From Streptomyces viridochromogenes DSM 40736 (GTDB taxonomy: Bacteria > Actinomycetota > Actinomycetes > Streptomycetales > Streptomycetaceae), in the NCBI RefSeq assembly GCF_000158955.1, contig NZ_GG657757.1, positions 1,834,682 to 1,887,582 on the forward strand: 52,901 bases of DNA, written 5' to 3'. Both the position numbers and the translations under genes were made by a program. Of this stretch, positions 26,326 through 33,671 are shown in pieces; position 1 is the first letter of the stretch, and each line of letters begins with the position of its first letter. The notes under the pieces are model-generated. The model ran no database searches and was not told the origin of the DNA. It saw only the letters and a program-made list of their open reading frames with translations.

Positions 26326-26973
26326 CTAGCGCCCGGTGAAGCGCCTTGCGTTTTCCAGGTGGGCGGCGAGCTGCTTCTGGATGCGCCCGGTCGCCTCGTC
26401 CAGCGCCGTGCGTGTCCGCCGTCCGCTGCCGTCGCCCGCCTCGAAGGGCTCGCCGAAGACGACGTCCACACGGGACCGCAGCGGGGGCAGCCCCTTTATC
26501 AACCGTCCGCCCCTGTCGGAACTTCCCAGCACGGCGACCGGCACGATCGGGGCGCCGCTGCGCACCGCGAAGTACGCGAGCCCGGCGCGCAGCGAGGCGA
26601 AGTCGCCCTCGCCCCGGGTGCCCTCGGGGAAGATGCCCAGCACGCCGCCGTTCTCCAGCACGCCGAGCGCCCTGGTGATCGCCGTGCGGTCGGTGGTGTC
26701 GCGGTCCACCTTCAGCTGGCCGATGCCGGTCAGGAACGGGTCGAGGGGGCCGACGAACGCCTCCTTCTTGATCAGGAAGTGCGTCGGCCGGGGCGCCACG
26801 CCCATGACCATCGGGCCGTCTATGTTGTGGGAGTGGTTGACCGCGAGGATCACCGGGCCGTGCGTGGGCACCTTCCAGGCGCCGAGCACGCGCGGCTTCC
26901 ACAGCCCGTACATCAGGCCGACGCCGATACGCCGCCCGACGTCGGCGCTGCGCGCCGAAGGCACCTCGGTCAC
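26326..26973 (-). CDS. 1-acyl-sn-glycerol-3-phosphate acyltransferase (PlsC family)
   Basis: A 215-aa membrane-associated acyltransferase of phospholipid synthesis. The family blocks are clear: NHSHNIDGP (block I, about 46-54, slightly variant NHxxxxD), FLIKKEAFVG (block II), FPEGTRGEGD (block III, about 137-146) and VPVAVLGSS (block IV). The GTG at 26973 overlaps the cmk stop in a GTGA, so translation is coupled and the longer upstream frame is unlikely. It sits between cmk and der. It converts lysophosphatidate to phosphatidate, though an acyl acceptor other than glycerol lipids cannot be excluded. Confidence 0.92.
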   Translation of the reverse strand: MTEVPSARSADVGRRIGVGLMYGLWKPRVLGAWKVPTHGPVILAVNHSHNIDGPMVMGVAPRPTHFLIKKEAFVGPLDPFLTGIGQLKVDRDTTDRTAITRALGVLENGGVLGIFPEGTRGEGDFASLRAGLAYFAVRSGAPIVPVAVLGSSDRGGRLIKGLPPLRSRVDVVFGEPFEAGDGSGRRTRTALDEATGRIQKQLAAHLENARRFTGR

Positions 26974-27650
26974 TTCCCGGCCCGCTTCTCCTCGACGAGG
27001 GTCACGACACACTCGATGACCTGAGCCAGCGTGAGCTCGGTGGTGTCCACCTCGACCGCGTCCCCCGCCTTGGCGAGCGGCGAGGTCTTACGGCTGGAGT
27101 CGGCCGCGTCCCGCTTGATCAGGGCCTCGCGGGTGGTGTGGACGTCGGAGCCCTTCAGCTCGCCGCTGCGGCGGGCGGCACGCGCCTCCGGGGAGGCGGT
27201 GAGGAAGATCTTCAGGTCGGCGTCCGGCAGCACGGTCGTGCCGATGTCACGGCCCTCGACCACGATGCCCTGCTCCGCGGAGGCGGCGATCGTGCGCTGC
27301 AGCTCGGTGATCCGGGCGCGCACCTCGGGCACCGCGCTGACCGCGCTGACCTTGGAGGTGACCTCCTGGGTGCGGATCGGGCCGGCCACGTCGACGCCGT
27401 CGACGAAGATGGTGGGGCCCTGCGGGTCGGTGCCGGAGACGATCTCGGGCTTGCCTGCCGCGGCGGCGATCGCGGCCGGGTCGTCGATGTCGATTCCGTT
27501 GCTCACCATCCACCAGGTGATCGCCCGGTACTGGGCGCCGGTGTCCAGGTAGCTCAGCCCGAGCTGCGCCGCCACGGCCTTCGAGGTGCTCGACTTGCCC
27601 GTGCCGGACGGGCCGTCGATGGCGACAATCACTGGCGTGGCGCTTTCCAC
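26970..27650 (-). CDS. cmk: cytidylate kinase
   Basis: A 226-aa (d)CMP kinase, phosphorylating CMP and dCMP to the diphosphates. The P-loop GPSGTGKSS (about 13-21), the nucleotide-binding segment LGLSYLDTGAQYRAITW, the insert-domain sequence VSKVSAVSAVPEVRARITELQR (in outline) and EGRDIGTTVLPDADLKIFL are all as expected for bacterial Cmk. The start is a GTG at 27650. It lies 117 bp after tyrA and overlaps plsC by four bases. Confidence 0.96.
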   Translation of the reverse strand: MESATPVIVAIDGPSGTGKSSTSKAVAAQLGLSYLDTGAQYRAITWWMVSNGIDIDDPAAIAAAAGKPEIVSGTDPQGPTIFVDGVDVAGPIRTQEVTSKVSAVSAVPEVRARITELQRTIAASAEQGIVVEGRDIGTTVLPDADLKIFLTASPEARAARRSGELKGSDVHTTREALIKRDAADSSRKTSPLAKAGDAVEVDTTELTLAQVIECVVTLVEEKRAGK

Positions 27651-27767
27651 TGTGGGGACCTTCCTGAAACCGGGTCGGCGGGGGTGAGGGCGCGACTGCC
27701 CCGCACAAGGTTACTGGGTTCGCGTCACTCGTCCGGCCGCGCGTCGGCCGACCGCATGCGGCAGGCG

Positions 27768-28853
27768 TCACTGCCTGATGGCCCAGCCCCGCTCCCGCAG
27801 CGCCGCGGTCAGGACGGGGGCCGCCTTCGGCTCCACCATCAGCTGCACCAGACCGGCCTGCTGCCCCGTCGCGTGCTCGATCCGCACGTCCTCGATGTTG
27901 ACCCCGGCCATCCCCGCGTCCGCGAAGATCCGGGCCAGCTGTCCCGGCTGGTCGTCGATCAGGACGGCCACGACCTCGTAGGCCCGCGGCGCGGACCCGT
28001 GCTTGCCGGGGACGCGGACCTGGCCGGCGTTGCCGCGCCGCAGGACGTCCTCGATGCCGGTGGTGCCCGCGCTGCGCTTGTGGTCGTCGCAGGACTGGAG
28101 GGCGCGCAGGGCCTGCACGGTCTCCTCCAGGTCGGCGGCGACGTCCGTGAGCAGGTCGGCGACCGGCCCGGGGTTCGCGGAGAGGATGTCGATCCACATC
28201 CGGGGGTCGGAGGCGGCGATCCGGGTCACGTCCCGGATGCCCTGCCCGCACAGCCGTACGGCGGCCTCCTCCGCGTGCTCCAGGCGCGCGGCGACCAGGC
28301 TGGAGACCAGGTGGGGCATGTGGGAGACGAGGGCGACGGCACGGTCGTGGGCGTCGGCGTCCATCACGACCGGCACGGCACGGCAGTGCGAGACCAGTTC
28401 CAGGGCGAGGTTCAGCACCTCGGTGTCGGTGTCCCGGGTCGGGGTGAGCACCCAGGGGCGGCCCTCGAAGAGGTCGCCGGTCGCGGCGAGCGGGCCGGAC
28501 TTCTCGCGGCCCGACATGGGGTGCGTACCGATGTACGCCGCGAGGTCGAGGCCGCGCGACTCCAACTCGCGGCGCGGCCCGCCCTTGACGCTGGCGACGT
28601 CGAGGTAGCCGCGCGCCGCGCCGCGGCTCATGACGTCGGCGAGCACGTCCGCCACGTGGGCGGGCGGGGCGGCGACGATCGCGAGGTCGACGGGCCCGTC
28701 CGGCGCCTCGTCGGTGCCTGCGCCGAGCGCGGCCGCCGTACGGGCCTGCTCGGGGGCGTGGTCGGCGAGGTGCACGGTGACACCCCGCTGGGACAGGGCG
28801 AGCGCCGCGGACGTGCCGATGAGCCCGGTGCCGATGACGAGTGCGGTCCTCAC
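27768..28853 (-). CDS. tyrA: prephenate dehydrogenase with ACT domain
   Basis: A 361-aa NAD(P)-dependent enzyme of tyrosine synthesis. The Rossmann motif VIGTGLIGTSAAL opens the protein (about 5-17). The catalytic region shows THPMSGREKSGP and the helical domain SHMPHLVSSLVA. A C-terminal ACT domain (about 290-361, VLIDDQPGQLARIFADAGMAG) suggests feedback control by an aromatic amino acid. The GTG at 28853 overlaps the aroH stop (GTGA), so chorismate mutase and prephenate dehydrogenase, successive steps, are translated together. Confidence 0.96.
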   Translation of the reverse strand: MRTALVIGTGLIGTSAALALSQRGVTVHLADHAPEQARTAAALGAGTDEAPDGPVDLAIVAAPPAHVADVLADVMSRGAARGYLDVASVKGGPRRELESRGLDLAAYIGTHPMSGREKSGPLAATGDLFEGRPWVLTPTRDTDTEVLNLALELVSHCRAVPVVMDADAHDRAVALVSHMPHLVSSLVAARLEHAEEAAVRLCGQGIRDVTRIAASDPRMWIDILSANPGPVADLLTDVAADLEETVQALRALQSCDDHKRSAGTTGIEDVLRRGNAGQVRVPGKHGSAPRAYEVVAVLIDDQPGQLARIFADAGMAGVNIEDVRIEHATGQQAGLVQLMVEPKAAPVLTAALRERGWAIRQ

Positions 28854-29212
28854 TGGGCGATGTCCTTGCGCAGGGCCGCGGCGGAGCCGAGGTAGACGTG
28901 GGCGATGTCGGCCCGGGGCCGGTCCGACTCGATGTGCGCGAGGACGCGGACGACACGCGGCATGGCGCCCTCGATGTCCAGTTCCTGGGCGCAGATCAGC
29001 GGTACGTCGACGATGCCGAGCTTGCGCGCGGCCGCCGCCGGGAAGTCGCTGTGCAGGTCGGGCGTGGCCGTGAACCAGATGCTGATCAGCTCGTCGGCGG
29101 TGAGGTCGTTGCGCTCCAGGATGGCTGTGAGCAGGGCTCCGACCTGCTCGTCCATGTGCCCGGCCTCGTCCCGTTCGAGTTGGACGGCGCCCCGGACCGC
29201 TCGTACCGCCAC
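28850..29212 (-). CDS. aroH: monofunctional chorismate mutase, AroH type
   Basis: A 120-aa trimeric-barrel chorismate mutase, converting chorismate to prephenate. The diagnostic strings are VRAVRGAVQLERDE (N-terminal Arg), ISIWFTATPDLHSDFPA and the C-terminal AHVYLGSAAALRKD. The length is exactly that of the Bacillus-type family rather than the helical AroQ type. The start is a GTG at 29212. It is the first gene of the aroH-tyrA-cmk-plsC-der run and is divergent from the Rieske gene. Confidence 0.95.
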   Translation of the reverse strand: MAVRAVRGAVQLERDEAGHMDEQVGALLTAILERNDLTADELISIWFTATPDLHSDFPAAAARKLGIVDVPLICAQELDIEGAMPRVVRVLAHIESDRPRADIAHVYLGSAAALRKDIAQ

Positions 29213-29393
29213 GGCGATGCTCCTTGCTCACGTGCGTGTCGCTCTACGACCGTCCAGCCTAGTCAGCCCGTGCGGCCGGGATGCACGACGCCCACCCGAT
29301 GAGACACCGGGATTACCGTTCCTTGGGTATTTTCGGAGCCGTGATGCGGAAAATTCCGGTTCATCCCCTCTTCGGCGTCTTCGGAGTGACGAC

Positions 29394-29831
29394 ATGACCC
29401 ACGAGACCACGCGGCGCACGGTCCTCCTCGCGACGGGCGCGACAGGCGCGGCGGCGTTCGTCGCGGCCTGTGGCGGAGGCGACGACAGCGGCTCCACGTC
29501 GACGAGCTCCCCCACCGACCCGGGGGCGACGACCGCCCCGGGCGGCCAGGAGCTGGCGTCCACCGACGAGATCCCGGTCGGCGGCGGCAAGATCTTCGAG
29601 GCCCAGAAGGTCGTGGTGACCCAGCCGGAGCAGGGCAGTTTCAAGGCCTTCTCGGCGATCTGCACCCACCAGCACTGCACGGTGGGGTCGGTCTCCGACG
29701 GCACGATCAACTGTCCCTGCCACGGCAGCAGGTTCCGTGTCGCCGACGGCTCGGTGGCCCACGGTCCAGCGACCCAGCCGCTGCCCGCCGAGCAGATCAC
29801 CGTGCAGGGAAACTCGATTCGCCTGACGTGA
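29394..29831 (+). CDS. Tat-exported Rieske [2Fe-2S] lipoprotein
   Basis: A 145-aa protein. The N-terminus carries a twin-arginine signal (TTRRTVLLATGATGAAAF) and a lipobox with Cys26 (FVAAC), so it should be folded in the cytoplasm, exported and lipid-anchored. A Ser/Thr-rich linker precedes the Rieske domain with CTHQHC and CPCHGS supplying two Cys and two His for the cluster. It resembles the small Rieske proteins common in actinomycetes rather than the multi-helix QcrA subunit. The redox partner is not in the window. The start is the ATG at 29394. Confidence 0.92.
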   Translation: MTHETTRRTVLLATGATGAAAFVAACGGGDDSGSTSTSSPTDPGATTAPGGQELASTDEIPVGGGKIFEAQKVVVTQPEQGSFKAFSAICTHQHCTVGSVSDGTINCPCHGSRFRVADGSVAHGPATQPLPAEQITVQGNSIRLT

Positions 29832-29853
29832 GCGTCCGCGTACGCTCCCGGTC

Positions 29854-30546
29854 ATGCAGTCCGAAACCCTGGTGCGCGACCACACGATCTACGCCTGTGT
29901 GATGGGCTCGCGCGCCTTCGGCCTGGCGACGGAGGGCAGCGACACCGACCGCCGTGGCGTGTTCCTGGCTCCCACTCCGCTGTTCTGGCGCTTCGACAAG
30001 CCGCCGACGCATGTCGAGGGCCCGGCCGAGGAGCAGTTCAGCTGGGAGCTGGAGCGCTTCTGCGAGCTGGCCCTGCGCGCCAACCCCAACATTCTGGAGT
30101 GCCTGCACTCCCCGCTGGTGGAGTACGCCGACGACACCGGGCGCGAGCTGCTCGCCCTGCGTGAGGCGTTCCTCTCCCGGCGGGTCCACGAGACGTTCAC
30201 CGGGTACGCCCACGGCCAGCGCCGCAAGCTGGAGGCCGACGTCCGCGTCCACGGTGCTCCCCGCTGGAAGCACGCGATGCATCTGCTGCGCCTGCTGATC
30301 AGCACCCGCGACCTGCTGCGCACGGGCACGCTCGCGGTCGACGTCGGCGTCCACCGCGAGCCGTTGCTCGCGGTGAAGCGGGGCGAGGTGCCCTGGTCCG
30401 GGATCGACTCCTGGATGACGCGCCTGGAGCGGGAGACCGAGCGGGCCGCCCACCACAGCCCCCTGCCGGCCGAACCGGACCGGCGGCGCGTGGAGGACTT
30501 CCTGACCCGCGTCCGCCGCGCCTCGGCCCTCCGGCCGGTCGCCTGA
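29854..30546 (+). CDS. RlaP-type predicted nucleotidyltransferase
   Basis: A 230-aa protein with the polymerase-beta-like signature GSRAFGLATEGSDTDRRGVF (about 18-37). That is a GS motif followed by the metal-binding DxD. Downstream the family segments FSWELERFCELALRANPNILECL and KHAMHLLRLLISTRDLL are present. This matches the RNA-ligase-associated nucleotidyltransferase family (PF10127), implicated by association in RNA repair. No ligase is adjacent. It abuts, stop codon to stop codon, the ADP-ribosylglycohydrolase gene. The ATG at 29854 lies 22 bp after the Rieske gene, so the two may be co-transcribed. Substrate unknown. Confidence 0.85.
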   Translation: MQSETLVRDHTIYACVMGSRAFGLATEGSDTDRRGVFLAPTPLFWRFDKPPTHVEGPAEEQFSWELERFCELALRANPNILECLHSPLVEYADDTGRELLALREAFLSRRVHETFTGYAHGQRRKLEADVRVHGAPRWKHAMHLLRLLISTRDLLRTGTLAVDVGVHREPLLAVKRGEVPWSGIDSWMTRLERETERAAHHSPLPAEPDRRRVEDFLTRVRRASALRPVA

Positions 30547-31566
30547 TCAGGCGTCCCAGAGCGCCCCGAGGGTCAGCAGGTCGGTCCGGTACTCGACCCG
30601 GTCGGCCCACTCGCCCGGCCAGGCCTCCGCGCCCAGGTACGCGCCGGCGAACGCGCCCGTCAGACAGGCGATCGAGTCCGAGTCACCGGCCGTGCAGGCG
30701 GCGCGCCGCAGGGCCGTCACCGGCTCGTCGGCGAAGAGCAGGAAGCACAGCAGTCCGGTCGCCAGGGCCTCCTCGGCGATCCAGCCCTCCCCCGTGGCCA
30801 GGCACGGGTCCGTCTCGGGCGAGACGGTGCGTACGGCGTGCTCCAGCCGGTCGAGGATCGCCAGGCACTCGTCCCAGCCGCGCGCGATGAACTGCTCGGG
30901 GCTCGGGTCCTCGGCCCGGCGCCACAGATCGCCCAGCCAGCGCTCGTGGTAGTGGCTGCGGTTCTCCCGGGCGTACGAGCGCAGCAGCCCGGTCAGCCCG
31001 GCGGGCTCGGCGCCCTGCGCGAGCAGCCGTACGGCGTGCGCGGTGAGGTCGGACGCGGCGAGCGCGGTGGGATGCCCATGGGTGAGGCCCGACTGCAACT
31101 GGGCGGCGCCCGCGCGCTGTTCGTCGCTCAGCCCCTGGATCAGGCCCAGGGGGGCGACGCGCATGTTGGCGCCGCAGCCCTTGGAGTGGATCTGGCTGGC
31201 GTCCTGCCAGGGGCGGCCCTCGTCCTTCAGTATCGAGCAGGCCTTGAGGCAGGTGCGGCCGGGAGCCCGGTTGTTCTGCGGCGACTGATACCAGTCGACG
31301 AACTCCTCGCGCACCGGCCGTTCCATCCGCTTGGGCGTGAGCAGGCCACGGTCCATCGCCGTCCGCACCCCCCACCCGAGGGCCAACGTCATCTGCGTGT
31401 CGTCACTGACGATCGCCGGCGTCGGCAGCGCGAGCTCCCGCCAGTCCCCGCACTTCGCCAGGATCGACGACACGCTGTCGAACTCGGTCGGGTACCCCAG
31501 CGCGTCCCCCAGCGCGAGGCCCGTGAGCGCTCCCGTGGCGGCCTGCTTGTGGACGAGCGTGGTCAT
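30547..31566 (-). CDS. ADP-ribosylglycohydrolase family protein (DraG-like)
   Basis: A 339-aa all-helical hydrolase. The family metal-binding motifs are visible: ALTGLALGDALGYPTEF near the N-terminus, SDDTQMTLALG (about 54-64), and the C-terminal GDSDSIACLTGAFAGAYLG (about 297-315). These acidic residues bind the dinuclear magnesium or manganese centre that removes ADP-ribose from proteins or nucleic acids. The start is the ATG at 31566 after GGAAGGA. The stop codon directly touches that of the convergent nucleotidyltransferase gene (TGATCA across 30544-30549). The specific target is unknown. Confidence 0.92.
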   Translation of the reverse strand: MTTLVHKQAATGALTGLALGDALGYPTEFDSVSSILAKCGDWRELALPTPAIVSDDTQMTLALGWGVRTAMDRGLLTPKRMERPVREEFVDWYQSPQNNRAPGRTCLKACSILKDEGRPWQDASQIHSKGCGANMRVAPLGLIQGLSDEQRAGAAQLQSGLTHGHPTALAASDLTAHAVRLLAQGAEPAGLTGLLRSYARENRSHYHERWLGDLWRRAEDPSPEQFIARGWDECLAILDRLEHAVRTVSPETDPCLATGEGWIAEEALATGLLCFLLFADEPVTALRRAACTAGDSDSIACLTGAFAGAYLGAEAWPGEWADRVEYRTDLLTLGALWDA

Positions 31567-31642
31567 GTCAGGCGTCCTTCCGTTCCCCGCACCCCTGCAG
31601 GGGTGCGGGGAGCTCACGGCCCTCGGCGTACCGGCGTGACGT

Positions 31643-31870
31643 CTAGGGCCTGTCGTTTGGATCAGGTCGGCCGAGAGCGACTGCGCCTCTCGGCCGACCC
31701 GAGCGGGGCGTGGTGCGTGCAGATGCAAGGCGGAGGAGGGCGTCAACGCGATGGGGGCACCGCCCGCGCGAGCGAAGCCGAGCGTGGGGGAGTTGACAAC
31801 CCGACGACAACGCGGCAGATGTGCGTGCCACGCCCCGCGACGCCGACATGATCCAAACGACAGGCCCTAG
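31643..31870. mobile_element. 228-bp MITE with perfect 22-bp terminal inverted repeats
   Basis: The ends 31643-31664 and 31849-31870 are perfect inverted copies beginning CTAGGGCCTGTCGTTTGGAT. There is no open reading frame for a transposase. The interior holds a 12-bp hairpin (31666-31677 with 31687-31698), a longer imperfect inverted pair (GGGGCGTGG and its partner near 31830) and a copy of the dispersed repeat also found in imuB (31750-31792). Both ends are CTAG, consistent with a CTAG or TA target duplication. The right end supplies the TAG stop of the rluB-like gene. Confidence 0.8.
31750..31792. repeat. second copy of the dispersed GATGGGGG...GTGGGGGAG repeat
   Basis: A 43-base block inside the MITE aligns to the 42-base block inside imuB (2365-2406). 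The ends are identical and the hairpin arms have changed together (CGAGC and GCTCG type), which points to conserved pairing rather than conserved sequence. Confidence 0.6.
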
Positions 31871-32985
31871 AGGTCGACTTCCTGCATCAGCATGCCCACC
31901 TCCGTGTTGGACAGCCGCCGCAGCCAGCCCGACTTCTGGTCGCCCAGGGTGATCGGCCCGAAGGCGACCCGGACCAGCTTGTCGACCGGGAAGCCGGCCT
32001 CCGCGAGCATCCGGCGCACGATGTGCTTGCGGCCCTCGTGGAGGGTGACCTCGACGAGGTAGTTCTTGCCGGTCTGCTGGACCACCCGGAAGTGGTCCGC
32101 GCGGGCGTAGCCGTCCTCCAGCTGGATGCCGTCCTTGAGCTGCTTGCCCAGGTCGCGCGGGATGGGGCCGACGATGTGCGCGAGGTAGGTCTTCTTCACG
32201 CCGTACTTCGGGTGAGTCAGCCGGTGGGCCAGCTCGCCGTGGTTGGTGAGCAGGATCACGCCCTCGGTCTCGGTGTCGAGCCGGCCGACGTGGAAGAGCC
32301 GGGTCTCGCGGTTGGTGACGTAGTCGCCGAGGCACTGCCGGCCCTCCGGGTCCTCCATCGTCGACACGACACCGGCGGGCTTGTTCAGCGAGAAGAACTG
32401 GTAGCTCTGGGTGGCGACGGTCAGGCCGTCGACCTTGATCTCGTCCTTCTCCGGGTCGACGCGCCGTCCCTGCTCCAGGACGATCTCGCCGTTGATCTCG
32501 ACCCGGGCCTCCTCGATCAGCTCCTCGCAGGCACGCCGGGAGCCGAAGCCCGCGCGGGCGAGGACCTTCTGGAGCCGCTCGCCCTCCTGCTCGGCGCCGG
32601 GGAAGGTCTTCGGGAGCTTGACCTCCTTCTTCCCGGCGTACCGGTCGCGGTTGCGCTCCTCGACCTGCGCCTCGTACTCACGCGGGCGCGCCGGGGCCGT
32701 ACGCCCCTGCTTCTGGGGCTGCTTGGGCCCGCCCTTGGCGCCGCCGCGCGCGGAGCCGCCGCGTCCGGACTTGGGGCCGTCCTTCGTGGCCCCGGGGCCC
32801 ACGTCGTAGCGGCGCTCCTCCGGGCGCGGCTTCTTCGGACGGCCGCTGCCCTGCTTGTCGTCGCGGTTGTTGCCGGCGCCGCGGAAGTTGCCGCGACCAC
32901 CACCACTCCCGCCGCGGCCGCCGCTGTTGCCACCACGGCTCCCGCCGTTGTTTCCGCTGCTGTTCCTGCCGCTGCTGCTTCGCAT
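31867..32985 (-). CDS. RluB/RsuA-family pseudouridine synthase with RG-rich N-terminus
   Basis: A 372-aa enzyme modifying 23S or 16S rRNA. The first 125 residues are low-complexity Arg/Gly/Ser/Asn and Lys. They are followed by an S4 RNA-binding domain (RLQKVLARAGFGSRRACEELI, in outline) and the catalytic domain with FFSLNKPAGVVST and HVGRLDTETEGVILLTNHG, whose Asp near residue 235 is the nucleophile. HEGRKHIVRRMLAEAGFPV completes the signature. The ATG at 32985 shares one base with the scpB stop (TGATG). The TAG stop lies in the CTAG end of the MITE. The gene is last in the parA-RHH-scpA-scpB operon; pairing of scpB with an rluB-type gene is common in Gram-positive bacteria. Confidence 0.94.
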   Translation of the reverse strand: MRSSSGRNSSGNNGGSRGGNSGGRGGSGGGRGNFRGAGNNRDDKQGSGRPKKPRPEERRYDVGPGATKDGPKSGRGGSARGGAKGGPKQPQKQGRTAPARPREYEAQVEERNRDRYAGKKEVKLPKTFPGAEQEGERLQKVLARAGFGSRRACEELIEEARVEINGEIVLEQGRRVDPEKDEIKVDGLTVATQSYQFFSLNKPAGVVSTMEDPEGRQCLGDYVTNRETRLFHVGRLDTETEGVILLTNHGELAHRLTHPKYGVKKTYLAHIVGPIPRDLGKQLKDGIQLEDGYARADHFRVVQQTGKNYLVEVTLHEGRKHIVRRMLAEAGFPVDKLVRVAFGPITLGDQKSGWLRRLSNTEVGMLMQEVDL

Positions 32986-33671
32986 CAAAGTTCCGTCTGG
33001 TCGTCTTCGTCGTGGGTCCCCGGGCTCCCCGGGCGGCCCGGCACGTCGTCGTCAGGCGCGTCCGGGTCGAACGACGGTACGCCCTCCTGGGTCTCGGCCT
33101 CGATCGCCTCCGCCTCCGGGAGGAAGGGCGCGAGCTCCGGGAGCTCGTCCAGACCGCGCAGGCCCATCCGCTCCAGGAAGTAGTTCGTCGTCCTGTACAG
33201 GATCGCACCTGTTTCGGGTTCCGTGCCCGCCTCCTCTATCAGGCCGCGCTGGAGGAGGGTGCGCATGACACCGTCGCAGTTCACTCCGCGCACGGCCGAG
33301 ACCCGGCTGCGGCTGACCGGCTGCCGGTAGGCGACGACGGCCAGGGTCTCCAGGGCGGCCTGGGTGAGGCGGGCCTGCTGGCCGTCCAGCACGAAGCGCT
33401 CGACGGCGGGCGCGAACGCGGCGCGGGTGTAGAACCGCCAGCCGTTCGCGACGAACCGCAGCTCGAAGCCGCGTCTCTGGACGGTGTACTCGTCGGCCAG
33501 CTCGCGCAGGGCGTCCGCGATCTGCCGGCGTGGCCGGTCGAGGATCTTCGCGAGGTGTTCCTCGGTCGCGGGCTCGTCCACGACCATGAGGACCGCCTCC
33601 AGAGCGGGCTTGAGGTCGAGGTCGGCGACGGTGCGCAGGCCGGGCGGAAGCTCCCTGGTTTCCTCACTCAC
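32985..33671 (-). CDS. scpB: segregation and condensation protein B
   Basis: A 228-aa tandem winged-helix subunit that dimerises and binds ScpA in the SMC condensin complex. Diagnostic segments are LEAVLMVVDEPATEEHLAKIL, FVANGWRFYTR, QAALETLAVVAYRQPVSRSRVSAVRGVNCDGVM and LLYRTTNYFLERMGL-like text (given in outline). The C-terminal 45 residues are acidic and disordered. The GTG start overlaps scpA by four bases and the stop overlaps rluB by one. Confidence 0.96.
   Translation of the reverse strand: MSEETRELPPGLRTVADLDLKPALEAVLMVVDEPATEEHLAKILDRPRRQIADALRELADEYTVQRRGFELRFVANGWRFYTRAAFAPAVERFVLDGQQARLTQAALETLAVVAYRQPVSRSRVSAVRGVNCDGVMRTLLQRGLIEEAGTEPETGAILYRTTNYFLERMGLRGLDELPELAPFLPEAEAIEAETQEGVPSFDPDAPDDDVPGRPGSPGTHDEDDQTEL

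Noticed and set aside
29325..29330. GGGTAT as a SigB promoter for the Rieske gene
   Set aside because: No GNNT element at 14-16 bp upstream.
31643..31870. An insertion sequence with its own transposase
   Set aside because: Only 228 bp between the outer ends and no transposase-like frame, so it is a non-autonomous element.
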